Shown here: in pieces, positions 37,058-49,564 of the stretch
How the letters are laid out: each line of letters opens with the position of its first letter
Position numbering within the stretch: position 1 is the stretch's first letter
Assembly: GCA_950295325.1 (NCBI GenBank)
Contig: OX485803.1
Span: 23,684,001 to 23,748,000, forward strand
Source of the DNA: Polytrichum commune
Taxonomy: Eukaryota > Streptophyta > Polytrichopsida > Polytrichales > Polytrichaceae
Direction: 5' to 3'
Length of the DNA stretch: 64,000 bases
Program-made: the position numbers and the translations under genes
Notes under the pieces: model-generated
The model's input: the letters and a program-made list of their open reading frames with translations, nothing else
Database searches by the model: none
Told to the model about the DNA's origin: nothing

Positions 37058-37884
37058 GGGCTGGTTTAGACTACGGTGAAAGAAGTATATTGAGGTTGAG
37101 GCATCTGTAATTGATACCAAAAAAAAAAAAAAAAAAAAAAACGTTTGCATATGTTTAGGAGGATTAAAACTGGGGAATGGTTTTACTTGCAAAGAGAAAC
37201 AAATTCTAAGGAGAATGCAAAAACAAAAACAAATATTTTCATGAATATGGAAATTGTTACAAATCATGAAGCGGCAAAGTTAGGGTAACACATTGTCGAT
37301 CTACAAGTTAACCCATAACTGCTCATCAAAATGCTAATACTCCGCTACAACAATTGTCAAAACTCTTAGGAGGGTAATCAATCACAAGCCGCCAACACAT
37401 AAACCTTAACTTCGTACATCTAAAAATATATAGATCTCATCCATGTTGGCATTACATGTCCCCAATGAGCGGTTAAATGAACCATAGTGAGCAGATAAAT
37501 AGTTGGTCAACAAGTTCAACTCAGGACAAGGCTATTTGATGCAACGGTTGGTACGATGGACAAGGTTGGAAAACAAAGACGAAATTATTTATTTGTTTGT
37601 TATAAAAGAAAAAACTCGAGTTTTATATCTTTGGAGGCCATGTTTATTGTCGGAGGGTTTGAGGTTACACAAGAAACTCGACCTCCACAAAACTCGATTG
37701 GCAAAAAGTGTTACCATATTGGTAGCCATGTCAATTTTTCATTCACGCTTGAAGCTCTCCACTGGAGAAATCTTGGCCGTAGTGTAAACCCTGACTGGTG
37801 AAGAACCCATTTCATAGCCAATCGTATTGATCCATTGCCTTAAATTTCTTGACCAGTGCATTTCTTGACCATCTAAACCGGCCC
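37058..37884. mobile_element. Harbinger-like element (827 bp)
   Basis: Starts GGGCTGGTTTAGAC and ends CTAAACCGGCCC, with TAA on both sides (37055-37057, 37885-37887). It includes an A23 tract (37119-37141). A + ORF within it (37556-37801) has no recognisable transposase motif. Confidence 0.65.
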
Positions 37885-38639
37885 TAAGAAACCAAAAATT
37901 TGTTGGGAGGAATGATGCGGCTTGAAAAAGCTACATGGAAAGGGGGGCCAAAGCTCGTTTTGTCCCCTAGTGGAGAGCATGACCTTGTCATAGGCCTTCA
38001 CATTCCCCAAGAGTGTTGCATTGTTGGCCTTGCGAAGCGACCTTATCTCCTCATCGTGGACACGGGTGGCGGAGTCTCTCAAACCCAAACTAAACTTAAG
38101 AAGTTACCCTACCTCACTCATCAACACACACGACTCATGTAACACATACCTCTTTGTTTGTAGTACGTCGTCGCCTACGGAATCTACTAGTGAAAGGGAA
38201 TTTCATTTATCCTCGTACCTTCTATGTTCTCTCACTTTGCATAAAGCTTTCGTACATGCAAAGTTGTGAAACACACAAGGATTTTCAACATGCCATTCTC
38301 TTACCAATTTCATCCTCTAGGTGGGTGACACTACATAAATAACCTTGAATACTCCACAAATACCGGTGCACCTTACAAAACACTTGATGCTTGTTCTCCG
38401 CATTTATTCATCTCTCCTCATCCCCACCCTCAACGCGTGCCCGATGAGCCCATGTTCGTTGCATTGCGTGGTCAAGCACTCCAAAGCACCGACATCTAAC
38501 TCGGAGTGTAGATTGTGGGTAAAGTTTTGTGACGCCTCTTGGGGAGAGGGTGAAAATGCATAGAAACATTGTATATACCGATGATGCTTTTTTTACATAC
38601 CATGAAACTAAATTTACTCATGTTTTCAAAGTTAGAAAC

Positions 38640-39360
38640 CCTCCTTTAGTCTACACCATGTACTGTAGTTAGTATTACTTAATGCTATCAATATTTACCG
38701 ATACTGTAATACTTTACCTAGTAGAATCATTTATGCTCTGTAAGGCCCGACAACCTATTCAACATTTGCTATGGATATTAAACTATAAAGTAAACAAAAT
38801 GATAACATTGTGTGATTCCAAATAGTGACACTCAGGGCCGCTTCACACACGAGCCAAGAGCCGTGACCATGAAATTGTGAAAGCCCAAAAGAAAGTGTCC
38901 AAAGGTTGTCCCAACACACCTCCAAAACCATGTAGTGTGGTCACGGACCCTCGAGTGTAGTGTGAAGTCATATGTGACTGGTCCCTTAACCAAATGCTAT
39001 TTCAATGAATTTCTATTCAATCAAGTCCTTCCACATAAAAAACTAAGGATAAATCAACGGTTGTGAGCTCATAGTGCCATGATCTCCCGGTCTTGTGTTA
39101 GGCCTACCTCCAAGAGGTGATTTTTGAAAATAGTCCAAGTGACCATGAAACATGATCCATTCGATGCCATGTAGGAATCCACGTAAACCTTACATCCATC
39201 TTGCATTCACGTACTCCGTTGGTCCCTCAAGCATAGTGTGAAGCGAACTTGCACCGGCTCCGCCTCTTCCACCAATGAGAGTGCTTGAAGTGCAATGGTC
39301 ACGGGCTCTCAGTCTCGTGTGTGAAGTGGCCCTTAATACCATAAACGGTGTGGCGGGATC
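38640..39360. mobile_element. MITE remnant interrupted by a Harbinger-like element
   Basis: The left part ends AACATTGTGTGATTCCAAAT and the right part resumes ATACCATAAACGGTGTGG. Both are features of the repeat at 16915-17120, where they are contiguous. The interruption is 38835-39332. Confidence 0.5.
38835..39332. mobile_element. Harbinger-like element (498 bp)
   Basis: Left end GGGCCGCTTCACACACGAG followed by AGAGCCGTGACCAT; right end ATGGTCACGGGCTCTCAG followed by CTCGTGTGTGAAGTGGCCC. Inverted ends are about 38 bp. Flanks are TCA and TTA, an imperfect three-base duplication. The same left terminus recurs at 60915. Confidence 0.7.
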
Positions 39361-42300
39361 CAACTAAAGTATATTTGAAGTTTTCGCACATGTCCATATC
39401 TCCCTGGTTGTTTGTTATCTAGCAGCTCAAATCTCATGTCAAATACCATGTGGTTTAATTAGCATCCTAAACCCATGATTAATTAACTTAATAAGTAGGA
39501 AGCATGGGCCGGGCCCTTTGCGTCTTTGTGTCAGGAACTGGGTTTATACATAATTCTACTTCCCCTTTGCCAGCTCTCCAAAACTTTTAGGCTCAAATTG
39601 AAAACCATGATAATTTGTTGCTGACGTGGCACATTCATAACCCCAACATTCTTTGTTAAATGCAGATTCCTTTTCATCCTGCAGTTTCTATTAATTGACA
39701 CTAAATCTGCTTAACAGTAATCGGGGATGATTAGCAAGCATAAACCTTAGCCATACCTGATTACCTACTAATATTCCATGGTCATGCTATGGAAAAGTCG
39801 GGGGTCTATGGGCCATGACCCATTTTTCATCCGCCAATAAGTTGGAGGTATTATTGTTGCTGTGGATGAAAATGGGGGGGGGGGGGCACATGGGTATTTG
39901 TGGTGTCTACGTAAACTCATCCATTTGTGAAGGTGAAAACGCAGTGAACTATATGATAATCTATATATAGTTATTTTAAGACGGTTTGATTCCAGAAATA
40001 GAGACAGAGACCTTGAATTCGAACGAGTCTAATGGAGTCGAATGGAATGAATCCGTCCTCTATCTTGTATGGGACTTTTTTTTAAAACTAGAACACCTTC
40101 ATCCACAAATTCCAAGCGGGGGTCAATGGATAGATATGTGGGTAAGAATCGGTGTTGGTCTAATACCACTTTTTTTAATTTATAAATACCATTTGGGTAT
40201 CTATACATAACAAGGATTTCACGTATTTTGATACCATGATATTTGACAACATTGTTTGTTTTCAATATCACTTAGGTGTGTATATCATGTGAGACTTGGG
40301 AAGAATCGCCCTAGTATGAACATAATTTAGTATCTCTTCCACTACACCATGGATACCATGATCGGTGGTATGGTAACAAGCTCACATTCCCGTGATGCAT
40401 GAACATTGATGTTTCTATTCTGGTTTAGAATGGTATTTCGAACCCACGCAATAACTAGAGCATATAACAAAGATTCTCTCACCTTGATATACCCACCAAT
40501 TATCAATATTTGAACAGTGTTGTAATCTTGAGACTCACATATACGTTTTTTTATATATCATTATTGATGTTGATAATTGCCACCATGCATTCACCTATGT
40601 AATGGACCGACATTGGTAACGATTAGTGTCGTGCGGGTATATTGAATCTCATCCATGTATGGTGTGCAATGGATTGTGAGAACATGTCCGACTAATAAGG
40701 CCAAGCCTTTGCATTGCCTAGATGTAAACGTATATATGCAAAGCCAAGGTTTCACGGTGTCTAGATGTAAACTCGTCCATGCAGAAGGTGAAAACACATC
40801 AAAATATATCATAACCTTTAAATGAATACGTAGACGATATGACTCCGAACGTGGCATCAAATAGCCTGAATTACTTCAACATGATAAAGTTGGATTCAAT
40901 TGGCCCTTAACATGTAGGGGGCTTTGTTTACAACTTTGTCGCGAGAATATTGACACCCAACTTTTCGTTATAAAAATCGTCTTATAGCAAACTCAAACTC
41001 AACACTTCCAAAGTCAATATTGTATTGATTCGTGTGTAATTTGGGACAAATATGTCATGTCATTGCACGGTGTATAGACTTAGGTGGTAAAAGGATTATA
41101 TTTTTCTCTTGAAAACCCATACCCACACAAACATCGGTAAGAGCACGTGTCTTAAATGAAAAAAAAATGTAGTTTGATCATGATTTAACAATGCGTTTGG
41201 AGAACAACATTGAACGGAGCACACCATTATTGTTTTAGAGGCCAAAGATTGGAGGTATAGAGGAAGGAAATAATTATGTTAATATACTTTGAATTGGCGT
41301 CGCCATCTATAGATTCTTGGCTTTCTTTTTCTCGCTTCTTTGAATGGCATTTGGGGGATGCTAAGAAGTAATCCGATTGGATGAGGTGTGCCACATGGGA
41401 TCATGGTGTTTCCCATTCTTGCATGTGGAATATAATTGGTGGGTCAAAGTCGGGATGGATTACGTTACTCTACTCTACTCTACTCAACCCCCTCGGGAAA
41501 GTTGATCCAAAGGACACATCATGTTGACTTGTACTAGCATTGCATGCATGGAATATATTGCATGGTGAATGTGTATATGTCTTTATTCCCTCTTACTCAC
41601 ATGGATTAACTTATAAATAGTCTTTCTCTCTAAGTTAGTATTGATGCCAATAACAATAACACCAAATTTAACTCATATATGTAGCTTGTTGTGATATTAG
41701 CATCATCGATCATCTTAGTGTATCCATTTGATACATCGTAGCTTTTATGACGACCACCCAAAGGTAATTTCTATGGATTCTTAGAGCTAAACCACCATGC
41801 ATACACTTTATCGGTGATAGGTGGTAGCTTGGGGTTTGGGGCATAGGGAGAGGGAATTGTCGCATATGAGCGTACCTTTCATCCGTCCAACATAAACCTT
41901 GATTATTTATAGGTTTATGGTTGACGTATCTCAAATGCTTTGGATTGGAATAATTCATGATCTTTTTAAATGATCTAGGTGTTAGCTTAACCTCCGTGTT
42001 TCATAATATCTCAAGATTTTTATGTGAAATGAATACGATGTATGTTTGTGTGTATGATAATTCCCTCTTTCATGTGGCGTATGTGTTAACTCGTGCATCA
42101 TGGATGAAGAGGTTACAATATAAACAAGTTCCCTACATTTTGAGGGCTGGATCATTCCAATTGACTCCCACTCTACGAATTGATGGGTTTTGTCTAATGC
42201 ATATAGTTGGGAGTTAAACCTTTTGAATACTTATTTTCGAGTTGTAAAACAGTTCACTACGTTTTCACCTTCCTGATGGATGGATTTTTTGTAGACCCAC

Positions 42301-43730
42301 CGACACTTAGCCACAATGGGTTAATAGTGCCTATGTTTACATGGAAGCAACTGTGAGCAAGCGAGTCTTTATATGTACATGTTGTATTTATTCATAGCTA
42401 ATATGTATCTTCCTCAGTGTAATGATTCATCGAGAAGAGGAAACGGAATGCTAACGTCATCAAGAATCTATGACACAACCTTTCATTCATAAATAATATA
42501 AAATTTGGATAGACTCTCCAACACCCCTCCCACCTTGCAATACGTGTTATACAAAGAGAGAAGTTCCTCTAGGAACCCTTTAGAAACACATTAGGTGTAC
42601 AACTCTAAGATAACACCAAAGTGACATCGACATGTTGTGTCCCCATCTTAAAGGAAACACATCCTCATATACCCCTTTAAATGTAATTTGAAACAACGGT
42701 TGGCTTCGTGTGTTGAAAAATAATACCACAAAATTGCGAAAGAGAATATATGTTTTATGGGCAAACCTATACCATCTTTGGTGTCACAAATCCCACAAAT
42801 CGTTAAATTGACAATAATCACTACCAACATTGAGTCCTAGACAATCGACATGTGTTGTTGACATAAATATGCTCTACGATTATGATATATGATTTATAAA
42901 TCTTCCAATGACACATCACAATTTTGCAATGACACATGTCTATTGTCCAAAACACATACGTTTATAATGAATTCACAAGGTTCGTATGATAGTTAATCCT
43001 CGTGTAATACACTCTCATCAATCAATATAGTTGTGATGAGAGCCTACCATTTGACACCAGTTGATCCAATATCCATGTGTTTTTGATTCAATTACTACCC
43101 ATGGTGTTGGTTCATGTGACAAGGAGTTGGAACCACTTGCCATGTCCTATAGGATTCGGTTATGCAAGTAAAAGTACCATAACTTACAAGTGCTCATCAT
43201 GCAATTGTCGGTCAAGTGAACCAACCGAACGATGGATGGCTTCGTTGAATTTAATGGCAAAACATTCTTGTACATACAAGTTTGAGCGAGTGATAATATT
43301 TCACGTGCATGTACACTATTGATCAGTTGATGGATAGTGCTCACAATCAAACTACCGTAACTTAACCTCCTTTCATTGCAAGCAAGCAAACCCTAGGCTT
43401 GGCACACATGATCTTGGCCGTACGAGGAGTTTAAAATCTAAAGGCTACTAATGAAATAGGGTTTGTTGTTACAAGACAAGTGGTGTGGCCATGCACCATA
43501 CAAGTTTGGCATTTTTATTTCATACACTTTGTACTTGTGGCATTTGGATTCGGACCATTTCAAGTTGAGAGACTTGCATTTATCCCTTGTGGTGTAGGGG
43601 GGGGCGTGAGGTACACGTGAATTATAGGGTGGTTATAGGCCCAACAATATTTGGCCCCATTCCATGCAAATACGACAAAGTAGTGCACCAAATGTAGACT
43701 TTAAAGTACTTGTGGTGTTGCTAGGATTAT
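39333..43730. other. Intergenic spacer with GTCTACGTAAAC-family repeats
   Basis: Copies of a dispersed repeat containing GGTGTCTACGTAAACTCATC lie at about 39895-40140 and 40745-40910, with an inverted fragment at about 42240-42310. A G13 tract is at 39874-39886. No gene recognised in 4.4 kb; open frames are short and shadowed. Confidence 0.5.
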
Positions 43731-43733
43731 ATA

Positions 43734-43914
43734 CTAGAAGGAAACTTGTCCATTACAATCATCCTTTGTGACTTGGACATTGCACCTAATGGCAAGAAAA
43801 TGCATAAATAAATTGTTTAGGTTGACCAAAACGATTTATTTATGCAATTTTCTCATCATTAACTGCAATGTCCAAGTCGCAAAGGATGATTGTAATGGAC
43901 AAGTTTTCTTCTAG
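43734..43914. repeat. Long near-perfect hairpin (80-bp arms, 20-nt loop)
   Basis: Left arm 43734-43813 and right arm 43834-43914 are complementary with only a handful of mismatches and one indel, from CTAGAAGGAAACTTGTCCAT at the base to GCATAAATAAAT at the loop. The 20-nt loop starts TGTTTAGG. Such a structure is either a compact MITE or a young MIRNA/siRNA-type locus. No TSD is obvious beyond the shared base of the stem. Confidence 0.85.
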
Positions 43915-44186
43915 TGATAGTTGAAAGATAAGCGTTGCAAATGAAAACAACGTCCACTTAAAGTCCATCTCCGGATATTGTGTAAGATTTGGACATGTAA
44001 TTGCAAGCAAGGTGAGTTAGGTGCTCCTCACTGAACATGTGTATTGAGATAGGCATACTCACAACCATCCTTACCTAAAAACCAACACTATGTGTCATTG
44101 TCATGTACACTTCGAACTTCATCTTTATAATCGTCATACACAATGTTGGTCTTATACATTATAAGTATTTTAGGTAGTAATTTTGG

Positions 44187-44431
44187 GCCGGGGATTCGTG
44201 GCACTCACTTAAAATCATCCGTGCGGATGAAAAAAACACATTAATCATCTATATGGCTATTTTTGGGCAATTTGATTCCGGAAATAGAGTCAAAGGCCCC
44301 GAATTAGTCTAGTGACGTCACATTCGAATGAATCGGCCCTCAACCCCATAGGGGGGCTTTTTTTATTGGAGCCACTTCATCCACGATATCTTGGATGGAT
44401 GATTTTAAGTGAGTGCCACGAATCCCCAGCT
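44187..44431. mobile_element. Mutator-like MITE (245 bp) with 10-bp target duplication
   Basis: Inverted ends of about 31 bp contain GGGGATTCGTGGCACTCACT continuing to AAAATCATCC, mirrored at 44400-44428. It is flanked by an exact 10-bp direct repeat, GTAATTTTGG (44177-44186 and 44432-44441). Target duplications of 9-11 bp are diagnostic of Mutator/MULE elements. The interior belongs to the GTCTACGTAAAC-family lineage (GATTCCGGAAATAGAGTCAA). Confidence 0.85.
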
Positions 44432-45005
44432 GTAATTTTGGTAATCATACTTTTCATCACGAGACATGTAATGTTATCTCTTACTTGAGGGAAGTAATTG
44501 TGACTGCAAATTAGAAAGCCCTCAGTGGTTAAATAGTGGGTAATATTTCTTCATTGATGGTAAATATAATATGGTATTCTAAAATTTAGGTATGCAACAA
44601 AGAAGGCTATAAGTAATGTAGAATGTTTAAAATACAAATTGAATAACATTATTTTGATGATTTTGTCTAGTTTGATGGAGTATTCCCACATTACGCCACT
44701 ACACTAGGACCCCCTTTACTAAACAAATAAACACTTGCATGCACATGGTTGGTAAATCCCTCTATATAGTGAACTTCCGAGGTCCTTTACTCGAACTTCA
44801 CCATGAAACATCATACCATGCTTTAGTAAACGGTCTCTTAGGACCATTCGAGTTGGTTCCACCTTTCGGTTGTTGCAGAGTGATACGAGCAATGTTTCAC
44901 AAATTGGCTACCTAAAAAGTATGTCAAGAAGTTCAACGAGCTCGCGACATGTTGTTCCCAAGGTGGGAATGTCAACTCTTGGAGCTAAAGTTTCTATTCC
45001 AACTC

Positions 45006-45120
45006 CAAGGATGATGGTCTAGTGGTACGACTTGACGTTTGGCTCCACGAGGTCACGGGTCCAAACCTGCTCGTAAATCGGTGAAAGTGGAGCATATCCT
45101 CTTCCTTAGGACACGACTTG
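45006..45120 (+). mobile_element. tRNA-derived SINE-like head
   Basis: A Pol III A-box-like TGGTCTAGTGG (45014-45024) and a B-box-like GGTCCAAACCT (45058-45068) are 44 bp apart start to start, the spacing of a tRNA gene. The surrounding context GAGGTCACGG resembles the T-arm side of plant SINEs. No cloverleaf could be folded by eye and no 3' CCA-type end is seen, so this is not called a tRNA gene. Confidence 0.5.
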
Positions 45121-47330
45121 GAAGCCGTTTTACCATCGCCAACGTTTGTTAGATCTCCAGTAGCTCAAAATGTCGTATACCCAAATAAACCACAGTTACA
45201 ATATGAATACACTACGAACAACGATCGCAGTCGCAACAAAAGTATGATTATATTGGATTTTCATCCACCGTGTTGCATCACAAGTGAAAGGTCGGGGACA
45301 CGGGGATATACATAAGAAACAATACTCCACTCTCGAGTACGTGTGTGTGTGAATGGGGGAGACTAAGAAGATTGACCCGAGAGGCTCCTCCTCGTGTGAT
45401 TGACGCCATCACAATGATAATAATAAGAAGGAGATGTATCATGAGGACCTATCGTGTGCATGGATGCGGGAATAGGGAGCTAGGCTTGTGCACGGTGATC
45501 CCTTTCGAAACATCCGCATGATAACCCTAAGTACCACCATCATCACACGGTTGTAACGTGTAAATATACAAAAACAAACAACGACCCAAGAAGTAAAGAA
45601 ACCCATAAACCGGAGTGTGTCAATCATGGTTTCGGCCAAAAGTGAGCCTCCGGAAACGAGAAGTAATCAAAGGAGCGGTGGCATGCACCGAGTTAAATAC
45701 GCAAAGGACCGAGTACTTGCGACCGCATGAATGGGGTTAATTAGTGGGAGGTGTACTTGGGGGATGAGTGTGGAGGGGAATCGGTTGGGTGGTTTGAAAA
45801 GGTGGGGGAGTTGGTTGAGGATTTTGGGGTCACAACAATACCATTCTCGCATGCAAATCATGATGATCGGACGAGGAGGTCGATGATGTCATCGCCGTTG
45901 TTGTAGTAGTAGTAGTAGTAGTAGTATGATAGGCCACCTTGTTCCTAGGGTTGGATCCCATCCCACCAACTCTTTCCATTGCCTCTAGATAAGCTATCCA
46001 AGTCACATAACCACTTAGTCAACGTGCCATTTGTCCTCCAAGTTGCCAAGTTCTACCTTCAAAGTTTCATGCTATGTTTCTTATAGAAAATAGAATATTA
46101 TATGTAGTTTATTATATTGTGTTTTTAAGGTGTGTCCACAAGTCATGCAACGTTCACACCACGGTCGATGTTTGAGCTCATATTTAGGAGACGTGGAGGT
46201 ATATCCCATATGTCGAGATTAGGTTGGGAAAGGCCAATGATGGAATAGTCAGGGGGAGTTCGAATATAGTTCCGGCTTGTGCTGCCTTCTTGATCGTCGC
46301 ATTATTATTTTGAACGCGACCATTTGCCTTCGAGACCCTCACATGTAAGTTTATTGCACATACGAAGAAAAAAAAATCACGTTTGGAGTTTACTCACTAT
46401 GGTTCCCTAGGCTTGCTTTGAGAAATGTATACCATAGGAAACACATTTTCCAAGTCCTTGAATTCAATAGGTAGATAAGAAAATGCTTATAGTTAGAAAT
46501 GAGTAAAAATGGGTCCAATTTATTCATAACTAGACATGTCCACATTTTGCTTGCCTTGATGCCCAAATGCCTCCAAAATTTTCAAAAATGTGTCTAAAAC
46601 AATCCCAAGTGTTGATGTTTTTTTGGTAGGTTAAAAAAAGAAATGACCACCATATGATTTTTATGTTCGGTCAATAAGTAAAACCTAGACAAATCAACTT
46701 CCCCGGTTTTTTTAAAATAAAAAGAGATGAATTTGGATCTAGGACAAGGTTTGTGGACTTAATAAAAAATGTGCACAAAAAACATATATGGCCTTTTAGC
46801 CCTTCAGGGATTAAATAACCCCAGCAAAAAAACACGCATGTAACCCACTTTGGGTTGATTGGATACACAAGGTTGATGTATCCCATAATAAACTTGGTTT
46901 TGTTAGATTTATTTTGTGTGGTTTTAGATGAACGAGTCATATATTTGTAAACTCCTAGTTGACTTTCACAATTTATGCATGTAAATATATATAATTATTA
47001 GTAGTTTGTCACCTCGTTGGTTATGGTATCTACACCCTAGGGCCACATTGCACTAGAGCGTGAGGGCCTTTGACTCATGATGCACAAATTTTGTGATTGG
47101 TTGAGAAGCCAAAGAAAATTGTAGTTTGCTTTATACTAGACCATGAGAGCCCGAGGGACCAAAGGATTTTGAATGCAAGAATAGTTTACATGTTGTCCTA
47201 CATGGTTTCCTATACGATAGCAAGTGGATGATGTTTCATGGTCCACCAAATATTGCGTCAAGTTTTTTTTGAATGAAGTGGGGTCTAATGCAAAACAAAT
47301 GACCATGGTAAATAATTACATACATTGCCA
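45121..47330. other. Intergenic spacer
   Basis: Contains a (GTA)n microsatellite at about 45904-45926. No gene recognised. ORFs at 45439-45861 (-) and 46671-46940 (-) lack domains. Confidence 0.45.
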
Positions 47331-47430
47331 TTGGCTTCTAGATATACTATATTGCCACAATGGGACTTGGACCCAAGACCTCATGATTCCTAAGCAACCA
47401 CCACCAAGGAAGGGTTTGAGCTAGACCACC
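47330..47430 (-). mobile_element. tRNA-derived SINE-like head
   Basis: On the - strand an A-box-like TGGTCTAGCTCAA (47428-47416) is followed by a B-box-like GGTCCAAGTCCC (47373-47362) preceded by ATGAGGTCTTG, the arrangement seen at the 5' end of plant SINEs. The A-to-B distance is 55 bp, longer than at 45006. The 3' extent toward lower coordinates is unclear. Confidence 0.55.
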
Positions 47431-48120
47431 TTGTTTGTTTCACATGTTGTAAAGTAGATTGTCAATTATAGTCAACCCCAAGTTAGTCGAGTATGTTTGG
47501 TATGTTGTCCCTTTTGTTACCAATGCTTAGTTCAACCTTTGGATTTTTGGGGGGCCGAAGTGTATGTTATTCGAGATATATTCAGTTCATTGTAAATATC
47601 TCATTTTGAGGCCTTCATAGTGCATTTATTGTATATCTAGTGGTTGTTCCAATGTAAGAGTACATGCATGGATTAGCCCCTAATGTTCATTATCAAAGTG
47701 GACATTTTAGAAGGGTGGATAGGGATGCAAAAGAAATCCATTTTCTCAAATAAGGTACCAAAAATCAAGCTTTTTAATAAAAGATATCCAAATGGCATTT
47801 CCAAATCAACAATGATAGGTTTCTCTTGTTTTGATCTTTATTTTCGGAAAGCATATGAATTTTGAACGATATTTATAGAATACAATGACAACTACCATAG
47901 GTGATAAGCATGTTTGATGTTTTCATGCCCAAGTGCTAATTTTTTGAGGTGACCCATGAGATTTTGTAGATGTTCTAACTAATAGAAAGGTGACACATAG
48001 CATTATGTTCAAATTTTGTGCCGAGCTTGCTTACCACCATGGTATTGCATATTGTACATGTATTATAAATGTTGTAGTATTGAGTTGACATGCCGAATTT
48101 TCATATTGGTTTTATTCTAG
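47431..48120. other. Spacer
   Basis: No feature recognised. It may contain more of the decayed LINE whose tail begins at 48121. Confidence 0.4.
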
Positions 48121-48258
48121 GAATTAATCCGAGAGAAGAGGAATGACTTGGTTTTTAACCCCAACAATGCCATGTTCTTAAAGTTGTTTCAGGTGGAGTG
48201 GGATGAGCTTTTGGATTATGACAAACTTAACTGGCATAAAACTTTGGAAGACTTCTAA
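48121..48258 (+). pseudogene. LINE ORF2 C-terminal fragment
   Basis: The + frame reads ELIREKRNDLVFN, then WDELLDYDKLNWHKTLEDF and TAA. The RND/ELVFN...DYD/GR..W..TL signature follows the reverse-transcriptase zinc-binding domain in plant L1-type LINEs and is also seen at 52800-52935 on the other strand. Only this tail is recognisable. Confidence 0.6.
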
Positions 48259-48780
48259 AAAACTTCATAATATAACTCAACAAGCTTTGCTTGCTCCATG
48301 TGACAAGAACGAATCCTTGGAATACTTTAGGATTATTCGTAAATGTTGATGATGGTGGAGGTGTCAAGTTGAATGTTATTCACGAAGTGCACAAGTAGAG
48401 AATCTATAGGGTTCAAGGGATAATGCAACGATGACTATTAGTTGAAATTGAATGAACACCATAGCGTTATAATGTTTGGAGAGGTTCCAATAGGATCTAG
48501 AAAAGGAATGAACAATGATTGCTTGGTAATGTTATGTTTCCTTGTTGCTCAATAAATCATATTTGACATATTTCATTGACGTGTTGGCTATTTAGCTCGG
48601 GAGGTGGATTCTTCATACCATGCACAAACTAACATGAGTGTAGGAAGAGGTATTAATAGCTGAGACATCAACATACACAATATACATAAGGGAGAAGAAT
48701 TGTTTTTCTCTGATGTGTACATTCAAAAAGGTTTTTACAAATTTTAAAGTAAAAGTCGATGTACAAAAAGAAGGCCCTAA

Positions 48781-49299
48781 GGGCCGCTTTACACCTAGAA
48801 GCCGGGGCAATTCGTTGTGTAAGAGGCTTGAAGATTGGCCAAAATGATGAAATAGGCCCCAACCCCTTTACAGCTAGAGGCCGGGCCGATTTGGTTGTAT
48901 GAAATTTTTAATCAAAAAATGCATGGTATGACATGGCCCGAGCTCGTTGAGTTGGGTGCACCCAAAATGGAGGGCCAATTCTTGGCATCGGGGCCAATGT
49001 CACATTTCAATAATAATTTTTTAAATAAGATATGATTTTTTCAGCGAACTATATCCATTGGATTATGTGGAAGTATAAACGGCTCTATGCTAGATTATGC
49101 TAGATCCGTTGGATTATACTAGATTTCTTGAATCGGCCTAGCTTCTTGGCCCTAAGGCCTTTACATATGGAAAAATTGGCCCCCATTATAATCTTATTAT
49201 AATGTGTAGTTGAGGCCGGCCTCCAACCCAAAAGGGGTTGAAATTTCATGCAATCGGCCTAAAGGGGAATTGGCCCGGCCTCTAGTTGTAAAGCGGCCC
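48781..49299. mobile_element. Harbinger-like element (519 bp)
   Basis: Left end GGGCCGCTTTACACCTAGAA, right end CTCTAGTTGTAAAGCGGCCC, with TAA on both sides (48778-48780, 49300-49302). Partial copies of the terminus recur inside (CCCTTTACAGCTAGAGGCCG near 48865, and near 49147), suggesting internal duplication. Confidence 0.75.
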
Positions 49300-49564
49300 T
49301 AAGGCTTAAACTATAACTTTGACAATAATTGTGCTAGTTTCATCTAATTTATATTTATTCATCCATTGTTGTTGTATAGTACTAGTCTCCATTGACTACC
49401 CTGCTCATTCTTGTTGGGCTTTGTATGAATCATATGGGCCTAATTTCCCCATGATTTATACTATTGTGTTACATTGAAAAGTTTAATATAAATACATGAG
49501 CATATTTTCCAGCCCGATGTTTGCATGTATATGTATTTTTCTCTATATAAATTCCTTAAATGTA
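49300..49564. other. Spacer before tandem array
   Basis: No feature recognised. Confidence 0.4.

Noticed and set aside
37556-37801. Transposase ORF in the Harbinger-like element
   Set aside because: The 81-codon frame shows no DDE or MYB-like features and overlaps another open frame.
45006-45090. A functional tRNA gene
   Set aside because: The boxes have tRNA spacing, but the B box is degenerate and no acceptor-stem pairing could be found by eye; SINE-like origin is more likely.
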